From the NCBI RefSeq assembly GCF_003185655.1, contig NZ_QHJQ01000001.1, forward strand, positions 124,001-188,000: a stretch of 64,000 bases of DNA, written 5' to 3'. The notes below the pieces were generated by a model, which had not been told where the DNA came from, searched no databases, and saw nothing but the letters and a program-made list of their open reading frames with translations. How positions within the stretch are numbered: the stretch's first letter is position 1; the number at the start of each line of letters is the position of its first letter. Shown here piece after piece: positions 1 through 9,111 of the stretch. This DNA comes from Coraliomargarita sinensis (GTDB taxonomy: Bacteria > Verrucomicrobiota > Verrucomicrobiia > Opitutales > Coraliomargaritaceae). Position numbers and translations under genes: made by a program.

Positions 1-43
1 AGCTACGCTTCACGCGGTTCCCCTCCCACCCCATATCTCACAA

Positions 44-92
<49 letters not shown>

Positions 93-101
93 CACAAACC
101 C

Positions 102-533
102 ATGAAAAAAGTCCTCATCCTCTGCACCGGAAACTCCTGCCGCAGCCACATGGCTGAAGGTATTCTACGCGCCGCCGCCGGCGACCTCTTCGAGGTCTTC
201 AGTGCCGGCTCCAAGCCTAAGGGCGAAGTCCATCCACTGGCGATTGAAGCGCTCAAGGAAATCAGCATCGATGCTTCCGGCCATAAGTCCGAGCACCTTG
301 ACCTCTATCTCAACGCGGGGATCGACACCGTCATCACCGTCTGCGGCAACGCTGACCAGGCCTGCCCGGCCTTTCCCGGAAAGATCACGCGTTACCACTG
401 GGGCTTTGAAGACCCGCCTCACGCTCAGCGTGAGGGCGAGAGCGAACTCGACGCCTTCCGGCGTATTCGCGACGAGATCAAACTTGTCTTCGAGGCCTAC
501 GCCGCCGGTTACCGTGAAGGAATGACCGCTTAA
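102..533 (+). CDS. arsC: Arsenate reductase, thioredoxin-coupled (LMW phosphatase fold)
   Basis: This 143-aa protein should reduce arsenate to arsenite in the cytoplasm so that the product can be exported by the transporter encoded next door. The N-terminus carries the low-molecular-weight phosphatase P-loop C-x5-R (Cys8-TGNSC-Arg14, then Ser15). Two further cysteines, Cys81 and Cys88, sit in [10 protein letters not shown], as in the Cys82/Cys89 redox relay of the thioredoxin-dependent staphylococcal pI258-type ArsC. HWGFEDPP near residue 99 is also typical of that family. The ATG at 102 puts the catalytic strand at the usual place. The gene ends 4 nt before the Acr3 gene, so the two are surely co-transcribed. 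No arsR regulator is visible in the window; one could lie upstream of position 1. A plain tyrosine phosphatase is less likely because of the extra cysteine pair and the neighbour. Confidence 0.93.
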   Translation: MKKVLILCTGNSCRSHMAEGILRAAAGDLFEVFSAGSKPKGEVHPLAIEALKEISIDASGHKSEHLDLYLNAGIDTVITVCGNADQACPAFPGKITRYHWGFEDPPHAQREGESELDAFRRIRDEIKLVFEAYAAGYREGMTA

Positions 534-537
534 GACG

Positions 538-1638
538 ATGAAAACAACAGCCTCGAATACCAACAGCGCCTGCACCCCTTGCGCCAAGAAACTTGGGTTT
601 CTCGACCGTTTTCTCACTTTGTGGATTTTTCTGGCGATGGCTGCCGGGGTCACCATCGGCGTACTTTTCGAAGGCGCGGAAGACTTCCTGGACAGGTTCA
701 AAGTCGGCACGACCAACATTCCCATCGCCATTGGCCTGATCGTGATGATGTATCCGCCGCTGGCGAAAGTGCGCTACGAGGAAATGCCGCGTGTCTTTCG
801 AAATCTCAAGGTGCTGGGACTTTCACTCGCGCAAAACTGGATCATCGGCCCGGCGCTCATGTTCCTACTGGCGATTCTCTTTCTCCAGGACTATCCGGAA
901 TACATGACCGGCGTCATCCTGATCGGTCTGGCCCGCTGTATTGCCATGGTCATCGTTTGGAATGAACTCGCGGAAGGTGATAACGAATACGCGGCCGGAC
1001 TGGTGGCCTTTAACAGCCTCTTTCAAATTCTTTTTTTTAGCCTCTACGCCTGGGTTTTCATCACATTTTTGCCCGAGGTCTTTGGGTTCGAAGGCAGCGT
1101 GGTCGCCATCACCATGGGCGAGGTTGCCAAGAGTGTTTTCATTTATCTGGGCGTCCCCTTCATCGCCGGGATGTTGACGCGCTTTGTCGGGGTAAAACTA
1201 AGAGGCCGAGAATGGTACGAGAACAAATTCATCCCGAAAATCAGCCCTCTTACGCTCATCGCACTGCTCTTTACCATCGTCCTGATGTTCAGCTTCAAGG
1301 GTGAAAAGATCGTCGAGCTCCCCTTTGATGTGCTGCGCATCGCCGTGCCACTCACCATCTACTTCGTCATCATGTTCTTCGTTAGTTTCCTCATGGGCAA
1401 AGCAGTGGGAGCGGATTACAAACAGAGCGTCACGCTGAGCTTCACTGCCGCCAGCAACAATTTTGAACTGGCGATTGCCGTGGCCGTTGCCGTCTTCGGG
1501 ATCGGCAGCGGGGTGGCTTTTGCCGCGGTCATCGGACCCCTGGTTGAAGTGCCCGTCATGATCGCCTTGGTCAATGTCGCCTTCTGGTTCCGGCGGAAGC
1601 TCTTCATCTCCCATCAAGCCGACGCCGCCGAAACATAA
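538..1638 (+). CDS. acr3: Acr3-family arsenite efflux permease
   Basis: A 366-aa polytopic inner-membrane protein of the bile/arsenite/riboflavin transporter superfamily, expected to extrude arsenite. About ten hydrophobic segments cover residues 25-355. The family's essential cysteine is present in the motif GLARC at residue 134, and [19 protein letters not shown] in the C-terminal half is the conserved Acr3 helix that ends near the substrate site. A Cys-x-x-Cys pair (residues 12-15) in the short N-terminal tail is not a general feature of the family and could sense or bind As(III); this is inference. The start lies 4 nt downstream of the arsC stop, so translation is probably coupled. Length is normal (345-370 aa). 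Confidence 0.93.
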   Translation: MKTTASNTNSACTPCAKKLGFLDRFLTLWIFLAMAAGVTIGVLFEGAEDFLDRFKVGTTNIPIAIGLIVMMYPPLAKVRYEEMPRVFRNLKVLGLSLAQNWIIGPALMFLLAILFLQDYPEYMTGVILIGLARCIAMVIVWNELAEGDNEYAAGLVAFNSLFQILFFSLYAWVFITFLPEVFGFEGSVVAITMGEVAKSVFIYLGVPFIAGMLTRFVGVKLRGREWYENKFIPKISPLTLIALLFTIVLMFSFKGEKIVELPFDVLRIAVPLTIYFVIMFFVSFLMGKAVGADYKQSVTLSFTAASNNFELAIAVAVAVFGIGSGVAFAAVIGPLVEVPVMIALVNVAFWFRRKLFISHQADAAET

Positions 1639-1712
1639 CTTCGCCCAAGATAAGCCCGAAACGAGCGCCTGAATGAAACACGGAAACAAGCGGTTTCACA
1701 ACGGCTTGCTTC

Positions 1713-1732
1713 ATTCCTGATTAATCAGGAAT
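1713..1732. promoter_or_regulatory. 20-bp perfect palindrome before the MFS gene
   Basis: ATTCCTGATT is followed directly by its reverse complement AATCAGGAAT. The palindrome ends 8 nt before the ATG of the MFS gene. Perfect symmetry without a spacer suggests a dimeric repressor operator rather than a terminator. It is AT-rich and has no T-tract. Inference only. Confidence 0.55.
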
Positions 1733-1740
1733 TTATCCGC

Positions 1741-3033
1741 ATGGGAAAACTCGAGAAATGGATTTATCTGAAGGCGACCGACGCCACGGCTGAGGAGCTA
1801 CAGTCTCCAAAGGACGAACAGGCGGCCAACGCCTCCGCCAATTTCGTCCGCCTGCTGATCGCCCGAACCGGCAGCAAGATCAGCGACCGGCTGGCCAACC
1901 CGAAGACTACCCTGGCATGGCTGCTCCAAACCGTCGGGGCTCCGGCGGTGTTCGTCGGCCTGATTGTGCCGATCCGCGAGTCGGGCTCGCTCCTGCCCCA
2001 GATCCTGCTGAGCAATTACTTAAAGCGTTTCAAGAGACGGAAGTTCGCCTGGACACTCGGTGCGGGCCTTCAAGGCCTCGCCATGTTGGGCTGCGCCCTG
2101 GTCGGCCTCTCCCTGGAAGGGACGGCAGCCGGGCTCTCGATTCTCGGGCTGGTCATCCTTTTCAGTCTGGCCCGCGGCATCAGCTCACTCTCCGCCAAAG
2201 ACGTGCTGGGCAAGTCGCTCCCCAAAGACAAACGCGGTCAATTGACCGGCTACGCCGGCTCGGCCAGTGGCCTGATTGCGATCGCGGCGGCGGCGCTGCT
2301 CTTTCTCGATCGCGGCAACTCGGATTCCACCCTTGCCTACGCCGGCTTCCTGACCGCCGCCGCCCTTATTTGGTGGTGGGCGGGCAGCCTGAACCTGCGC
2401 GTCATCGAGCCGGAGGGCGAAAGCGAAAAGCTGCCACTGACCAAAGGCCTCCACGGGCAATTAAGTTTACTTCGAGAGGATCGGGCCTTTCGCGACTTTT
2501 TGATCGTGCGCGGGCTGGCAATCGGCTCGGGCCTGTCGACACCTTACCTCATTTCTCTGGCCCACGAACGACTGGGCGGGGCCGCCTACTGGCTCGGCGC
2601 CTTCATCATTGCGGAAGGACTTGCCGCGATGCTGAGTGGCCCGATTTGGGGCCGCATGGCCGACCGCTCCAGCCGCTTTACCCTCCGGATCGCCATGCTC
2701 CTCGTCGCGCTGCTTCTGGGCGCCGTTATCGCATACGTAACAGTCCTGGAGGCGGGCAGCATGGATTCACTCTGCTTCCCCCTTGCTCTCTTCCTCAACG
2801 GACTGGCTCATGCCGGCGTCCGCGTCGGTCGCAAGACTCACCTCGTCAATCTTTCCGGAGGCAATAAACGGACCGACTACGTTGCGGTCGGTAACACGCT
2901 TATCGGGGTGCTGCTGATCGTCGCCGGCTTGCTCACCGGCCTGATCGCGTTGCTCTCCATCCAGTGGACCCTCGCCCTCTTCATGCTCGCCGCCGCCACC
3001 GGTGCCGCTTACGGAAAAAAGCTGAAGGCCTGA
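1741..3033 (+). CDS. MFS transporter
   Basis: A 430-aa membrane protein with about twelve hydrophobic segments, arranged as two six-helix halves around a loop near residues 215-245. It fits the major facilitator superfamily; the segment ISLAHERLGGAAYWLGAFI followed by GPIWGRMADRSSR resembles the conserved GxxxDRxGRR-type loop between helices of the second half. The N-terminal about 60 residues are polar and unusually long for MFS (start MGKLEKWIYLKATDATAEEL). Substrate cannot be told. The gene follows the arsenic pair by about 100 nt and has its own palindromic site just upstream, so it is probably a separate unit. No Shine-Dalgarno sequence is seen. Involvement in metalloid resistance would be guesswork. 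Confidence 0.8.
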   Translation: MGKLEKWIYLKATDATAEELQSPKDEQAANASANFVRLLIARTGSKISDRLANPKTTLAWLLQTVGAPAVFVGLIVPIRESGSLLPQILLSNYLKRFKRRKFAWTLGAGLQGLAMLGCALVGLSLEGTAAGLSILGLVILFSLARGISSLSAKDVLGKSLPKDKRGQLTGYAGSASGLIAIAAAALLFLDRGNSDSTLAYAGFLTAAALIWWWAGSLNLRVIEPEGESEKLPLTKGLHGQLSLLREDRAFRDFLIVRGLAIGSGLSTPYLISLAHERLGGAAYWLGAFIIAEGLAAMLSGPIWGRMADRSSRFTLRIAMLLVALLLGAVIAYVTVLEAGSMDSLCFPLALFLNGLAHAGVRVGRKTHLVNLSGGNKRTDYVAVGNTLIGVLLIVAGLLTGLIALLSIQWTLALFMLAAATGAAYGKKLKA

Positions 3034-3125
3034 ATCGAGGAAGCCCAGCTCTCCCTGCTCTGCGCAACAGAAGACATCCTGCCGAACCGCGACACCAAAT
3101 CGGCGTTAATTAACGGTTCAAATAA

Positions 3126-3713
3126 CTAGCGCGCGAATAGCTTCTCCACGTACTTCGCGATCAGATCGTACTCGAGGTTCACGTGATCGCCCGGCTTTTT
3201 CGTGTGCAGGTTTGTCACCTCCATGGTGTGCGGAATCAACCAGATGGCAAAGCCCTCCTCATCCACCTCGGCGACCGTCAGCGAGATCCCGTCCACGGTG
3301 ATGCTGCCCTTGTGCACGATGTATTTTAAATTTTCCTTGTCGGGCTTGATTCGGAAAAAGCGGTCCTGCCCCCTGGGTTCGATCGCTTCGATCCGGCCCA
3401 TGCCATCCACATGGCCGGAGACGAAATGTCCGCCCATCCGCGTCGTGGGTAGAAGCGCGCGCTCGAGATTGACCTTCCCTCCCGGACCGACCTCCTGAAT
3501 CGAAGTCAGGCGCACGCTCTCCTCCAGAAGATCGAAGGCGATTTGCCGGCCCTCGATGGAAACCACGGTCAGGCAGCAGCCATTGACGGCAACGCTGTCA
3601 CCCAGCTTCACATCCTTGGCCACCTCGTCCGCCTCAACCACCAGACGCCATGCCTTCTCACCCGCCTCGAAGGAGATGACCGAACCTGTTTCTTCAACGA
3701 TTCCTGTAAACAT
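3126..3713 (-). CDS. ribE: Riboflavin synthase, alpha subunit
   Basis: A 195-aa cytoplasmic enzyme that dismutates two 6,7-dimethyl-8-ribityllumazine molecules to riboflavin, the last step of vitamin B2 synthesis. It begins with the hallmark [10 protein letters not shown] and contains two lumazine-binding repeats. The first covers about residues 1-90 ([15 protein letters not shown]) and the second about 91-190 ([13 protein letters not shown], then [15 protein letters not shown]). Length is typical. The gene stands alone; no other rib genes or FMN riboswitch are visible nearby. Its gene symbol varies (ribE or ribC) among species. Confidence 0.95.
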   Translation of the reverse strand: MFTGIVEETGSVISFEAGEKAWRLVVEADEVAKDVKLGDSVAVNGCCLTVVSIEGRQIAFDLLEESVRLTSIQEVGPGGKVNLERALLPTTRMGGHFVSGHVDGMGRIEAIEPRGQDRFFRIKPDKENLKYIVHKGSITVDGISLTVAEVDEEGFAIWLIPHTMEVTNLHTKKPGDHVNLEYDLIAKYVEKLFAR

Positions 3714-3863
3714 AAGGAGTACCTTAGTCGATGAAGCCGGATTGTCGCGAAAAAAGGAGACACGACAAACCGCAGCTTACCCAACCGATAAAGACCTCTT
3801 ATACCCTCCAGCCGGTGCAACAAAAGATTTCGGCCTCGCGATTCCAAGATAAACTAAATCATC

Positions 3864-4277
3864 ATGAAACCCGGGCTGAAAAATCCGCTTATGCGGGTAA
3901 CGAACCTCCTGCTTTATTTATCCTTCTGCGGGCTGATTGGCACCGGCGCCCTCCTCAACTGGAAATTAATCCCCGGTTCGCAGGGCGGGCACGGCCTGAC
4001 CGTTCTCGACATGACCCGCCACGAGTGGGGAGACATTCACTTCTGGCTCGGCGTAGTTTGCGTCGGCACCACCCTCTTCCATCTCGTGCTGAACTGGCCC
4101 TGGCTCAAAAAGATCGCCAGTTCCGGCAAGGCCTGGCGGCTCGTGGCCGGGCTGGCAACCGGCGCCCTTATTATCTTCGGAATTTACGCATTACCCCTTC
4201 AACACTCAGGCAATGGCTCCTCCGAGGCCCACCAGGAGGAACTGCCACAGGGCAAGCAGCACCGCAAAGGTTGGTAA
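3864..4277 (+). CDS. Small DUF4405-like membrane protein
   Basis: A 137-aa protein with three hydrophobic stretches (about residues 12-30, 52-74 and 87-108). Histidines lie in the pattern RHEWGDIHFWLG and LFHLVLNWPW, as in DUF4405 and cytochrome b561-like proteins, where paired histidines may bind haem. The C-terminus is short, polar and rich in His, Gln and Lys. Assignment to DUF4405 rests on pattern memory, not a profile search. It is flanked by riboflavin synthase on the other strand and a tRNA gene, which say nothing about its role. The leader before the ATG is AT-rich and has no Shine-Dalgarno sequence. Confidence 0.65.
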   Translation: MKPGLKNPLMRVTNLLLYLSFCGLIGTGALLNWKLIPGSQGGHGLTVLDMTRHEWGDIHFWLGVVCVGTTLFHLVLNWPWLKKIASSGKAWRLVAGLATGALIIFGIYALPLQHSGNGSSEAHQEELPQGKQHRKGW

Positions 4278-4342
4278 ATTCCCCGCGTCCAAGGCTTGAC
4301 TTAAAGAAACTTACCTTTTTCCTGCACACTCTTCATTTGGAC

Positions 4343-4417
<75 letters not shown>

Positions 4418-4477
4418 TGCTTCGCTCCGAGAGCTACGCATGGCGGAGCCATAAAGTAGATCGCGCTGAGCGAAGCA
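4418..4477. repeat. Inverted-repeat element abutting the tRNA 3' end
   Basis: TGCTTCGCTC at 4418 is repeated inverted as GAGCGAAGCA at 4468-4477, enclosing 40 nt that contain further GC-rich partial palindromes (GAGCTACGCATGGCGGAGCC region). It starts at the base after CCA. It resembles a small REP-like element or the remnant of an insertion into a tRNA 3' end. The rest of the gap up to 4660 shows no gene. Confidence 0.55.
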
Positions 4478-4660
4478 ATGCCCTGCATAGCCTGGAAGGC
4501 GACGCACGGGCCCATCATTTGAAAGGGGTCTACACCAAGGTTTGGGGACCGGAGCGTTTCCTTTCTATTTTCTTGGTTCATAATTCCCCGCACATAGCGA
4601 AGTGCTCTGAGCCGTTATTCTGAGCTTGTCACGAATTCGCCCTGTTTTAGAAACTGAACG

Positions 4661-6286
4661 ATGCGCTCCTGTATTTTTGCCGCACTTAGTGTGTCCGTAT
4701 TAGCTGCACACAGCTTTGCTTTCAACGATCAGGACCGGGACGGATTCTCCGATGAACTGGAAGCCGAAATGGGCTTGGACCCGCAAAAGAGCAGTTACTT
4801 TCCCGACAGTGACGGTGACGGCTTTGCGGATCACATTGAGGTCTTTTACAAGAGTGGCCCGAAAAACAAAATTTCCCACCCGCCCTTCGGTATTCCTTTC
4901 GGGATGGAATTGGACGAAGCCTCCGGATATTGGGACACTGTAGATGCTGCGCTGGACCAGTACGGCCATTGGATCATTCTCCTGGGAGATGGCAGCGTGG
5001 CGACACCTCAGAGCCATTACACACCGATCCGGCCTATTGTGAAGGTCGCTGTCGGCAATCATTCTCCCTTTCAATCTCAATACCTCGGAATTCAGTCCGA
5101 CGGGAATATCGTCCCCCTGGGCGAATACCGTCAGTCCCAAAGTGATCCGGTTGAAAAACTGCCATACAAACTCCCGATCCGAGCGGAGCACCAAGTCACT
5201 TGTCTGGACTACATCAACGGGATCGCATTGAAAAACCGCGTCACCAACCAGATACAGTTGTTTTCTTTCGAAAGCTTTTATCCAAGCACTGAGAACATAC
5301 ACGTCCTTACCGCGCCGGGGACGACCATCCACCAGGCCGATGAAGAATGGATGGTTGCCAGGTCCAAAGACGGGAACGTGTTTGTGATGGGGCCAGCGGA
5401 GGAAATTTCGCGGGTGGATACCTATGTCGCATGGGCAACCCATGTCTTCATCAGCCAAAATGAGTTCATCGCGATCTCAAGATCGGGACGAGTGTTTCGA
5501 CTGCCCAACTGGGAGAGCTATCTCAGCCAAAACCTGGATTTGCATTTCGCCTTTGTCACAAGCAGCCAGACAAGAGCGGTATCGCCCATCCCAACCATTT
5601 TTCAGCTGATCAACCAGATTTCCGGCGCGAGTCGCATCACGGGCAACCACGATGAGATCGTTTATGAAGAATTTCAGTGGCAGAATACCCCCAGATTCGA
5701 AAGTGCACTTGGAGGACAAGCTTTTGTCGATCTTCCCAGCGATGGCTTTCTTTTCTACAATCCGTCCGGTTGGGGGATTGCCATCGGTGAAGACAATGAT
5801 GAAAGCGGGATCGCTGACGCATGGGAAAGCGTTTACAACGAGACGACCGAAGGATTTATCCGACAAATCGATTTGGATTCAGATGGTGACGGAATAGAAG
5901 ACGCGGTTGAGAGCCTTTTTGGACTCGACGTCTACAATCCGGACTCCGACGAGGACGGTGCATTGGATAAAACAGAATTCTTCAGAAGCTATCCCGCCAC
6001 ACTGGGCTCGTCCGGAAAGCTGAACCCGTTTCTACAGTATTCGCTTACCGAGAGCACCTTTTTAACAACTGAGTTGGCCAGCACCTCTGGCTTTGTTAAC
6101 GAATCGGACGTGATGAACAGCCAGATCGTGCAGCCGGACATTACCCTGTCAGACTCCACTATTTATATGGAATGGTCATTGAAGGAGAGCGACGACCTCA
6201 AGAACTGGGAGACGACCGAAAATTTTGTCATCGAGAAAGAACTACAGCCAGGCACATCCTTCTTCAGGTTGGTGGTCGAGCCCTGA
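4661..6286 (+). CDS. Secreted RCC1-like protein with Ca-binding repeats
   Basis: A 541-aa protein with a clear Sec signal peptide (MRSCIFAALSVSVLAAHSFA). Directly after it and again near residues 380-445 lie Asp-rich calcium-binding repeats of the thrombospondin type 3/EF-hand kind (DQDRDGFSDELE, DSDGDGFADHIE, DSDGDGIEDAVE, DSDEDGALDKTE). Between them, several segments have the rhythm of RCC1 propeller blades: LGDGSVATPQ, IQSDGNIVPLG, RSKDGNVFVMG and SRSGRVFRLPN. This suggests a beta-propeller framed by Ca-stabilised linkers. The C-terminal 100 residues end in ESDDLKNWETTENF...SFFRLVVEP, a form often found at the end of secreted verrucomicrobial proteins. Function unknown; extracellular or cell-surface location is inferred. 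Confidence 0.7.
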   Translation: MRSCIFAALSVSVLAAHSFAFNDQDRDGFSDELEAEMGLDPQKSSYFPDSDGDGFADHIEVFYKSGPKNKISHPPFGIPFGMELDEASGYWDTVDAALDQYGHWIILLGDGSVATPQSHYTPIRPIVKVAVGNHSPFQSQYLGIQSDGNIVPLGEYRQSQSDPVEKLPYKLPIRAEHQVTCLDYINGIALKNRVTNQIQLFSFESFYPSTENIHVLTAPGTTIHQADEEWMVARSKDGNVFVMGPAEEISRVDTYVAWATHVFISQNEFIAISRSGRVFRLPNWESYLSQNLDLHFAFVTSSQTRAVSPIPTIFQLINQISGASRITGNHDEIVYEEFQWQNTPRFESALGGQAFVDLPSDGFLFYNPSGWGIAIGEDNDESGIADAWESVYNETTEGFIRQIDLDSDGDGIEDAVESLFGLDVYNPDSDEDGALDKTEFFRSYPATLGSSGKLNPFLQYSLTESTFLTTELASTSGFVNESDVMNSQIVQPDITLSDSTIYMEWSLKESDDLKNWETTENFVIEKELQPGTSFFRLVVEP

Positions 6287-6400
6287 CCTTCAGCCTTCAT
6301 GCACTCTTTATACTTGAAGTTTCAGGCCATTATCAAAATTAGCTTTTCTCCCAAGATGCGGGTTGAGCTCTGTTATTTCTAATTGCGCCCCTATGTTTGC

Positions 6401-7276
6401 ATGAGGTCGATTTTATATTTCTTCCCGTGCCTGGTCATATTCCTGACCGGCCTGTCGCCGGTAGATGGCAAGCCATGGCCGGGCAGGGGCTCCGACTTTC
6501 ACGGCTACGCTCAGTATGACTTCGAATACGATGGGCTTAAAGGCCGGGTGGTTGTCCCAAAGAACGAAGCGCGCGACCGGCCGTGGGTTTGGCGGGCCCG
6601 TTTCTTCGGGCATCGCCCGGAGGTGGATGTGGCACTCTTGAAAAAGGGTTTCCACGTCGCTTACGTGGATGCCTCCAACCTATTTGGATCCCCGGCGGCG
6701 GTCGACCGCTGGAATCGCTTCTACAGCTATCTGACAAAGACGCATGGCTTTCATCCTAAACCAGCGCTGGAAGGAATGTCGCGGGGCGGACTGATCGTCT
6801 ACAACTGGGCCTCGGAAAATCCCGGCAAACTCAGCTGCATCTATGCGGACGCACCGGTCTGCGATATAACGAGCTGGCCGGGCGGCTTCGGGCAGGGGCG
6901 TGGCTCGCCCGGAGACTGGGCAAAATGCAAGAAAGTTTACGGGCTGACCGATCATGAGGCGAAGCCCTTTACGGACAATCCGATCGACAAGCTGAAGCCC
7001 CTTGCTGACGCGGGCATTCCGCTCCTGCACGTGGTGGGCGATGCCGATCAGGTGGTTCCGGTCGCGGAAAATACCGCGCTCTTGGAAGCTCGCTACAAAG
7101 CACTGGGCGGAAATATCACCGTGATTCACAAACCAGGCGTAGGCCACAGACACGGTCTCGACGACCCAGAGCCGATCATCAGCTTTATTTTAAAGCACAC
7201 AGCTTCAGCCTTACAAAAAAGCCCCTCCCGTTGTTTGCGGAAGGGGCGTATCCCGGACAGAAGAAAACAACAATAA
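6401..7276 (+). CDS. Secreted alpha/beta hydrolase
   Basis: A 291-aa protein beginning with a hydrophobic signal peptide (MRSILYFFPCLVIFLTGLSPVDG). I prefer the ATG at 6401 to an in-frame TTG at 6383 because it starts the signal peptide cleanly. The serine-hydrolase nucleophile elbow is GMSRGG, the acid residue probably lies in HVVGDADQVVP, and the histidine in GVGHRHG, so the catalytic triad appears complete. Proteins of this shape in Planctomycetes and Verrucomicrobia are often annotated as lysophospholipase or esterase and accompany polysaccharide-degradation genes, but no such genes are nearby. Its 3' end contains the terminator of the convergent gene. Substrate unknown. Confidence 0.78.
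   Translation: MRSILYFFPCLVIFLTGLSPVDGKPWPGRGSDFHGYAQYDFEYDGLKGRVVVPKNEARDRPWVWRARFFGHRPEVDVALLKKGFHVAYVDASNLFGSPAAVDRWNRFYSYLTKTHGFHPKPALEGMSRGGLIVYNWASENPGKLSCIYADAPVCDITSWPGGFGQGRGSPGDWAKCKKVYGLTDHEAKPFTDNPIDKLKPLADAGIPLLHVVGDADQVVPVAENTALLEARYKALGGNITVIHKPGVGHRHGLDDPEPIISFILKHTASALQKSPSRCLRKGRIPDRRKQQ
7215..7247 (-). terminator. Rho-independent terminator inside the hydrolase 3' end
   Basis: On the minus strand, GCCCCTTCCG, loop CAAACAA and CGGGAGGGGC (one mismatch) are followed by TTTTTT. It serves the S26-like gene ending at 7296 and lies wholly within the last codons of the plus-strand hydrolase. Confidence 0.85.
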
Positions 7277-7295
7277 CTCTATCCGAAAAGTAAGC

Positions 7296-7778
7296 CTAAT
7301 AGGTTTTGCAAAGCGTGGTAGGAAGAACGCTGCCATTCGAAGCATAGACCGGGCCGGCAGGCGCCCCGGCAGAGTGGAAGACACCGAAGACTGTGCCCAC
7401 AACCATGTCGGCGGTAACAGGCTCGGGGTCCGCCTTCCAGTTGGCGACACCCATTGTTTCTACGGATGTGCCGTTATGAGAGACCACCTTGTGGGAGATC
7501 AACTCACCGGAGGCGGAGCGGTAAACGATCATCATGCCAACACGAATATCAGCGAGGCTGGCGGCCTCTTGCACGAGGATTAAAGAATTGTCGCCGAAGA
7601 ACTCGCCCATGGATCTGCCGGAAGTGCGGTGCACGCTCCATGCCGGGTTGAGCGATGCGACCATTTCAGCATCCTTAAGCGCTTTTTCAAAGGGAGCGGA
7701 AGACTTGGGCGCAGCATTTGCGGTAAGAGCCGCGACAATGCTGGTGAGGAGGATGGCGAGGAGGGCTGTTGTTTTCAT
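7296..7778 (-). CDS. Secreted S24/S26 (signal-peptidase-like) protein
   Basis: A 160-aa protein with signal peptide MKTTALLAILLTSIVAALTA; the ATG at 7778 is preferred over a TTG two codons upstream. The mature part has the layout of a small signal peptidase domain of the SipW/S24 kind: SGRSMGEFFGDNSLILVQ (possible nucleophile Ser), then DIRVGMMIVYR (the 'GDIV-Y' strand), then ISHKVVSHNG (where SipW-like enzymes have a His and LexA-like ones a Lys). Because it is itself secreted and lacks an anchoring helix after cleavage, it may have become a non-protease or act in the periplasm. It is bounded by a strong terminator and preceded by a 28-bp palindrome. Activity is not certain. Confidence 0.6.
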   Translation of the reverse strand: MKTTALLAILLTSIVAALTANAAPKSSAPFEKALKDAEMVASLNPAWSVHRTSGRSMGEFFGDNSLILVQEAASLADIRVGMMIVYRSASGELISHKVVSHNGTSVETMGVANWKADPEPVTADMVVGTVFGVFHSAGAPAGPVYASNGSVLPTTLCKTY

Positions 7779-7875
7779 GCCCAAAGAATAACCTCTGGGC
7801 GTCTTTTAGGGTATCGGGTGAACCGGGCAATTACTTCCCTTTGTTTGCTGAATCGGATGAGCTTCAACAACGTAT

Positions 7876-7903
7876 TTCATCTACGTAAAATTACGTAGAT
7901 GAA
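7876..7903. promoter_or_regulatory. 28-bp inverted repeat, putative operator
   Basis: TTCATCTACGTAA, two A residues, then its exact reverse complement TTACGTAGATGAA. It lies about 100 nt upstream of the S26-like gene in a 290-nt AT-rich gap that holds no other gene. No T-tract follows on either strand, so a transcription-factor site is more likely than a terminator. Confidence 0.6.
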
Positions 7904-8067
7904 TCATAAACCATTAATCTCTATTGGTTTACGGCATATATTAGCGACCGGGCGCTCCCCACGCCTATTTTCAGCCCGCACGGAGAACCCACCGTTTTTT
8001 CGCAGAACGCCAATCGGACAAACCCTGCTTTCTTTCCCGAAAACTACGTATCCATAAACCGAATACG

Positions 8068-9111
8068 CTAAAAGTAGACTATAATCGCATTCCTCCATCG
8101 GGAATCGTCTCTCACATTACCGTTACCGACATCGTTGTCGAAATTCTGGTCGTAGGAGATTTCAAATCCTAGCAGATCCGTTAAGCGATAGCGGAAGGAA
8201 GCGGAAAAGACGTAGTTATATTGCGCGTCATCGTCCGGATTAATGAAGTAGTTAAACTCCTGGGCAAGGGTCGCCTTTTCAAATGGCCGCCAGGTCAGTT
8301 CCTGGAAAACGTTCGCCACCGGATTCACCCCGGACCTGGTATCCTCGAAGTCCGGGTCGTAGTCTTCCACGCCTCCACCGCCTCCGATAATAAATTCCAT
8401 TTTCTCGACAGGCTTCACGCGCAAGCCAACGCCGACCAGTTCCTGGACTTCGTGATTGATGCCTTTAATCTCATCCACACGTCCGCCGACGGAGTTCTGC
8501 AGAAAGATGGAGTCGGCAACATCCCGTCGATAGGTAAAATTCGCATCGTAGCGATCAGTGGATTTCACGGTCTCCCCATTACGCTCGGTAGTCCGGTAGG
8601 TGTAGGATCCGGTGTAACGGTAATAGTTGCGGCTGGCCTTCGGATCGACAACCAGACTGCCTCTGGTGTAAAGTTGCTTCCATTTCGAATCTCCGCTGCT
8701 GAAATCCAGTCCGAAACGCAGGTTTCCGTTCCAGCTGTCCGGGGTTTGCAGGTTGAGCATCTTATCAACGAGACTTTCTTCCTGCAAATGAGCGTCCTCC
8801 TCTTCAGAAAGCGGTAGCTCACGATCCGTGCCGGCCTTTTTCACCACCTGTCCGGTCTGGCTGTCAGATTTTTCCGCTTGGACAGCTTCATCCGTCACAT
8901 AGCTCTCCTGCTTGAGGATACCTGCCTTCGGGAGGCGGATCTCACCCAACAACGCGGAATCAAGAACGAGGGTCGTTTCGTTCGATTTCGCCATGACTTC
9001 TCCAATCAGGCACTCACCGGACTTCATTGTGACTATGGTCTGACTTCCAGAACACACGGTCACACCCACACATAAGGCCAGGAGGAGGTGACTGCTTTTC
9101 AGGAAACTCAT
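8068..9111 (-). CDS. DUF481 outer-membrane protein
   Basis: A 347-aa protein with a signal peptide ([22 protein letters not shown]), a short N-terminal beta segment ([20 protein letters not shown], reminiscent of small SH3-like folds), a polar linker to about residue 110, and then a C-terminal region of alternating amphipathic strands (residues 115-347) such as [20 protein letters not shown] and [16 protein letters not shown]. It ends in Phe (IIVYF), the usual outer-membrane barrel signature. This matches DUF481 'salt-induced outer membrane protein' family members. Its ATG overlaps the RNase Y stop as ATGA, so the two are translationally coupled; the reason for pairing them is unknown. Confidence 0.8.
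   Translation of the reverse strand: MSFLKSSHLLLALCVGVTVCSGSQTIVTMKSGECLIGEVMAKSNETTLVLDSALLGEIRLPKAGILKQESYVTDEAVQAEKSDSQTGQVVKKAGTDRELPLSEEEDAHLQEESLVDKMLNLQTPDSWNGNLRFGLDFSSGDSKWKQLYTRGSLVVDPKASRNYYRYTGSYTYRTTERNGETVKSTDRYDANFTYRRDVADSIFLQNSVGGRVDEIKGINHEVQELVGVGLRVKPVEKMEFIIGGGGGVEDYDPDFEDTRSGVNPVANVFQELTWRPFEKATLAQEFNYFINPDDDAQYNYVFSASFRYRLTDLLGFEISYDQNFDNDVGNGNVRDDSRWRNAIIVYF

Noticed and set aside
7904..8098. 64-aa open frame on the minus strand
   Set aside because: It overlaps the DUF481 3' end, has no leader signals and no recognisable features.
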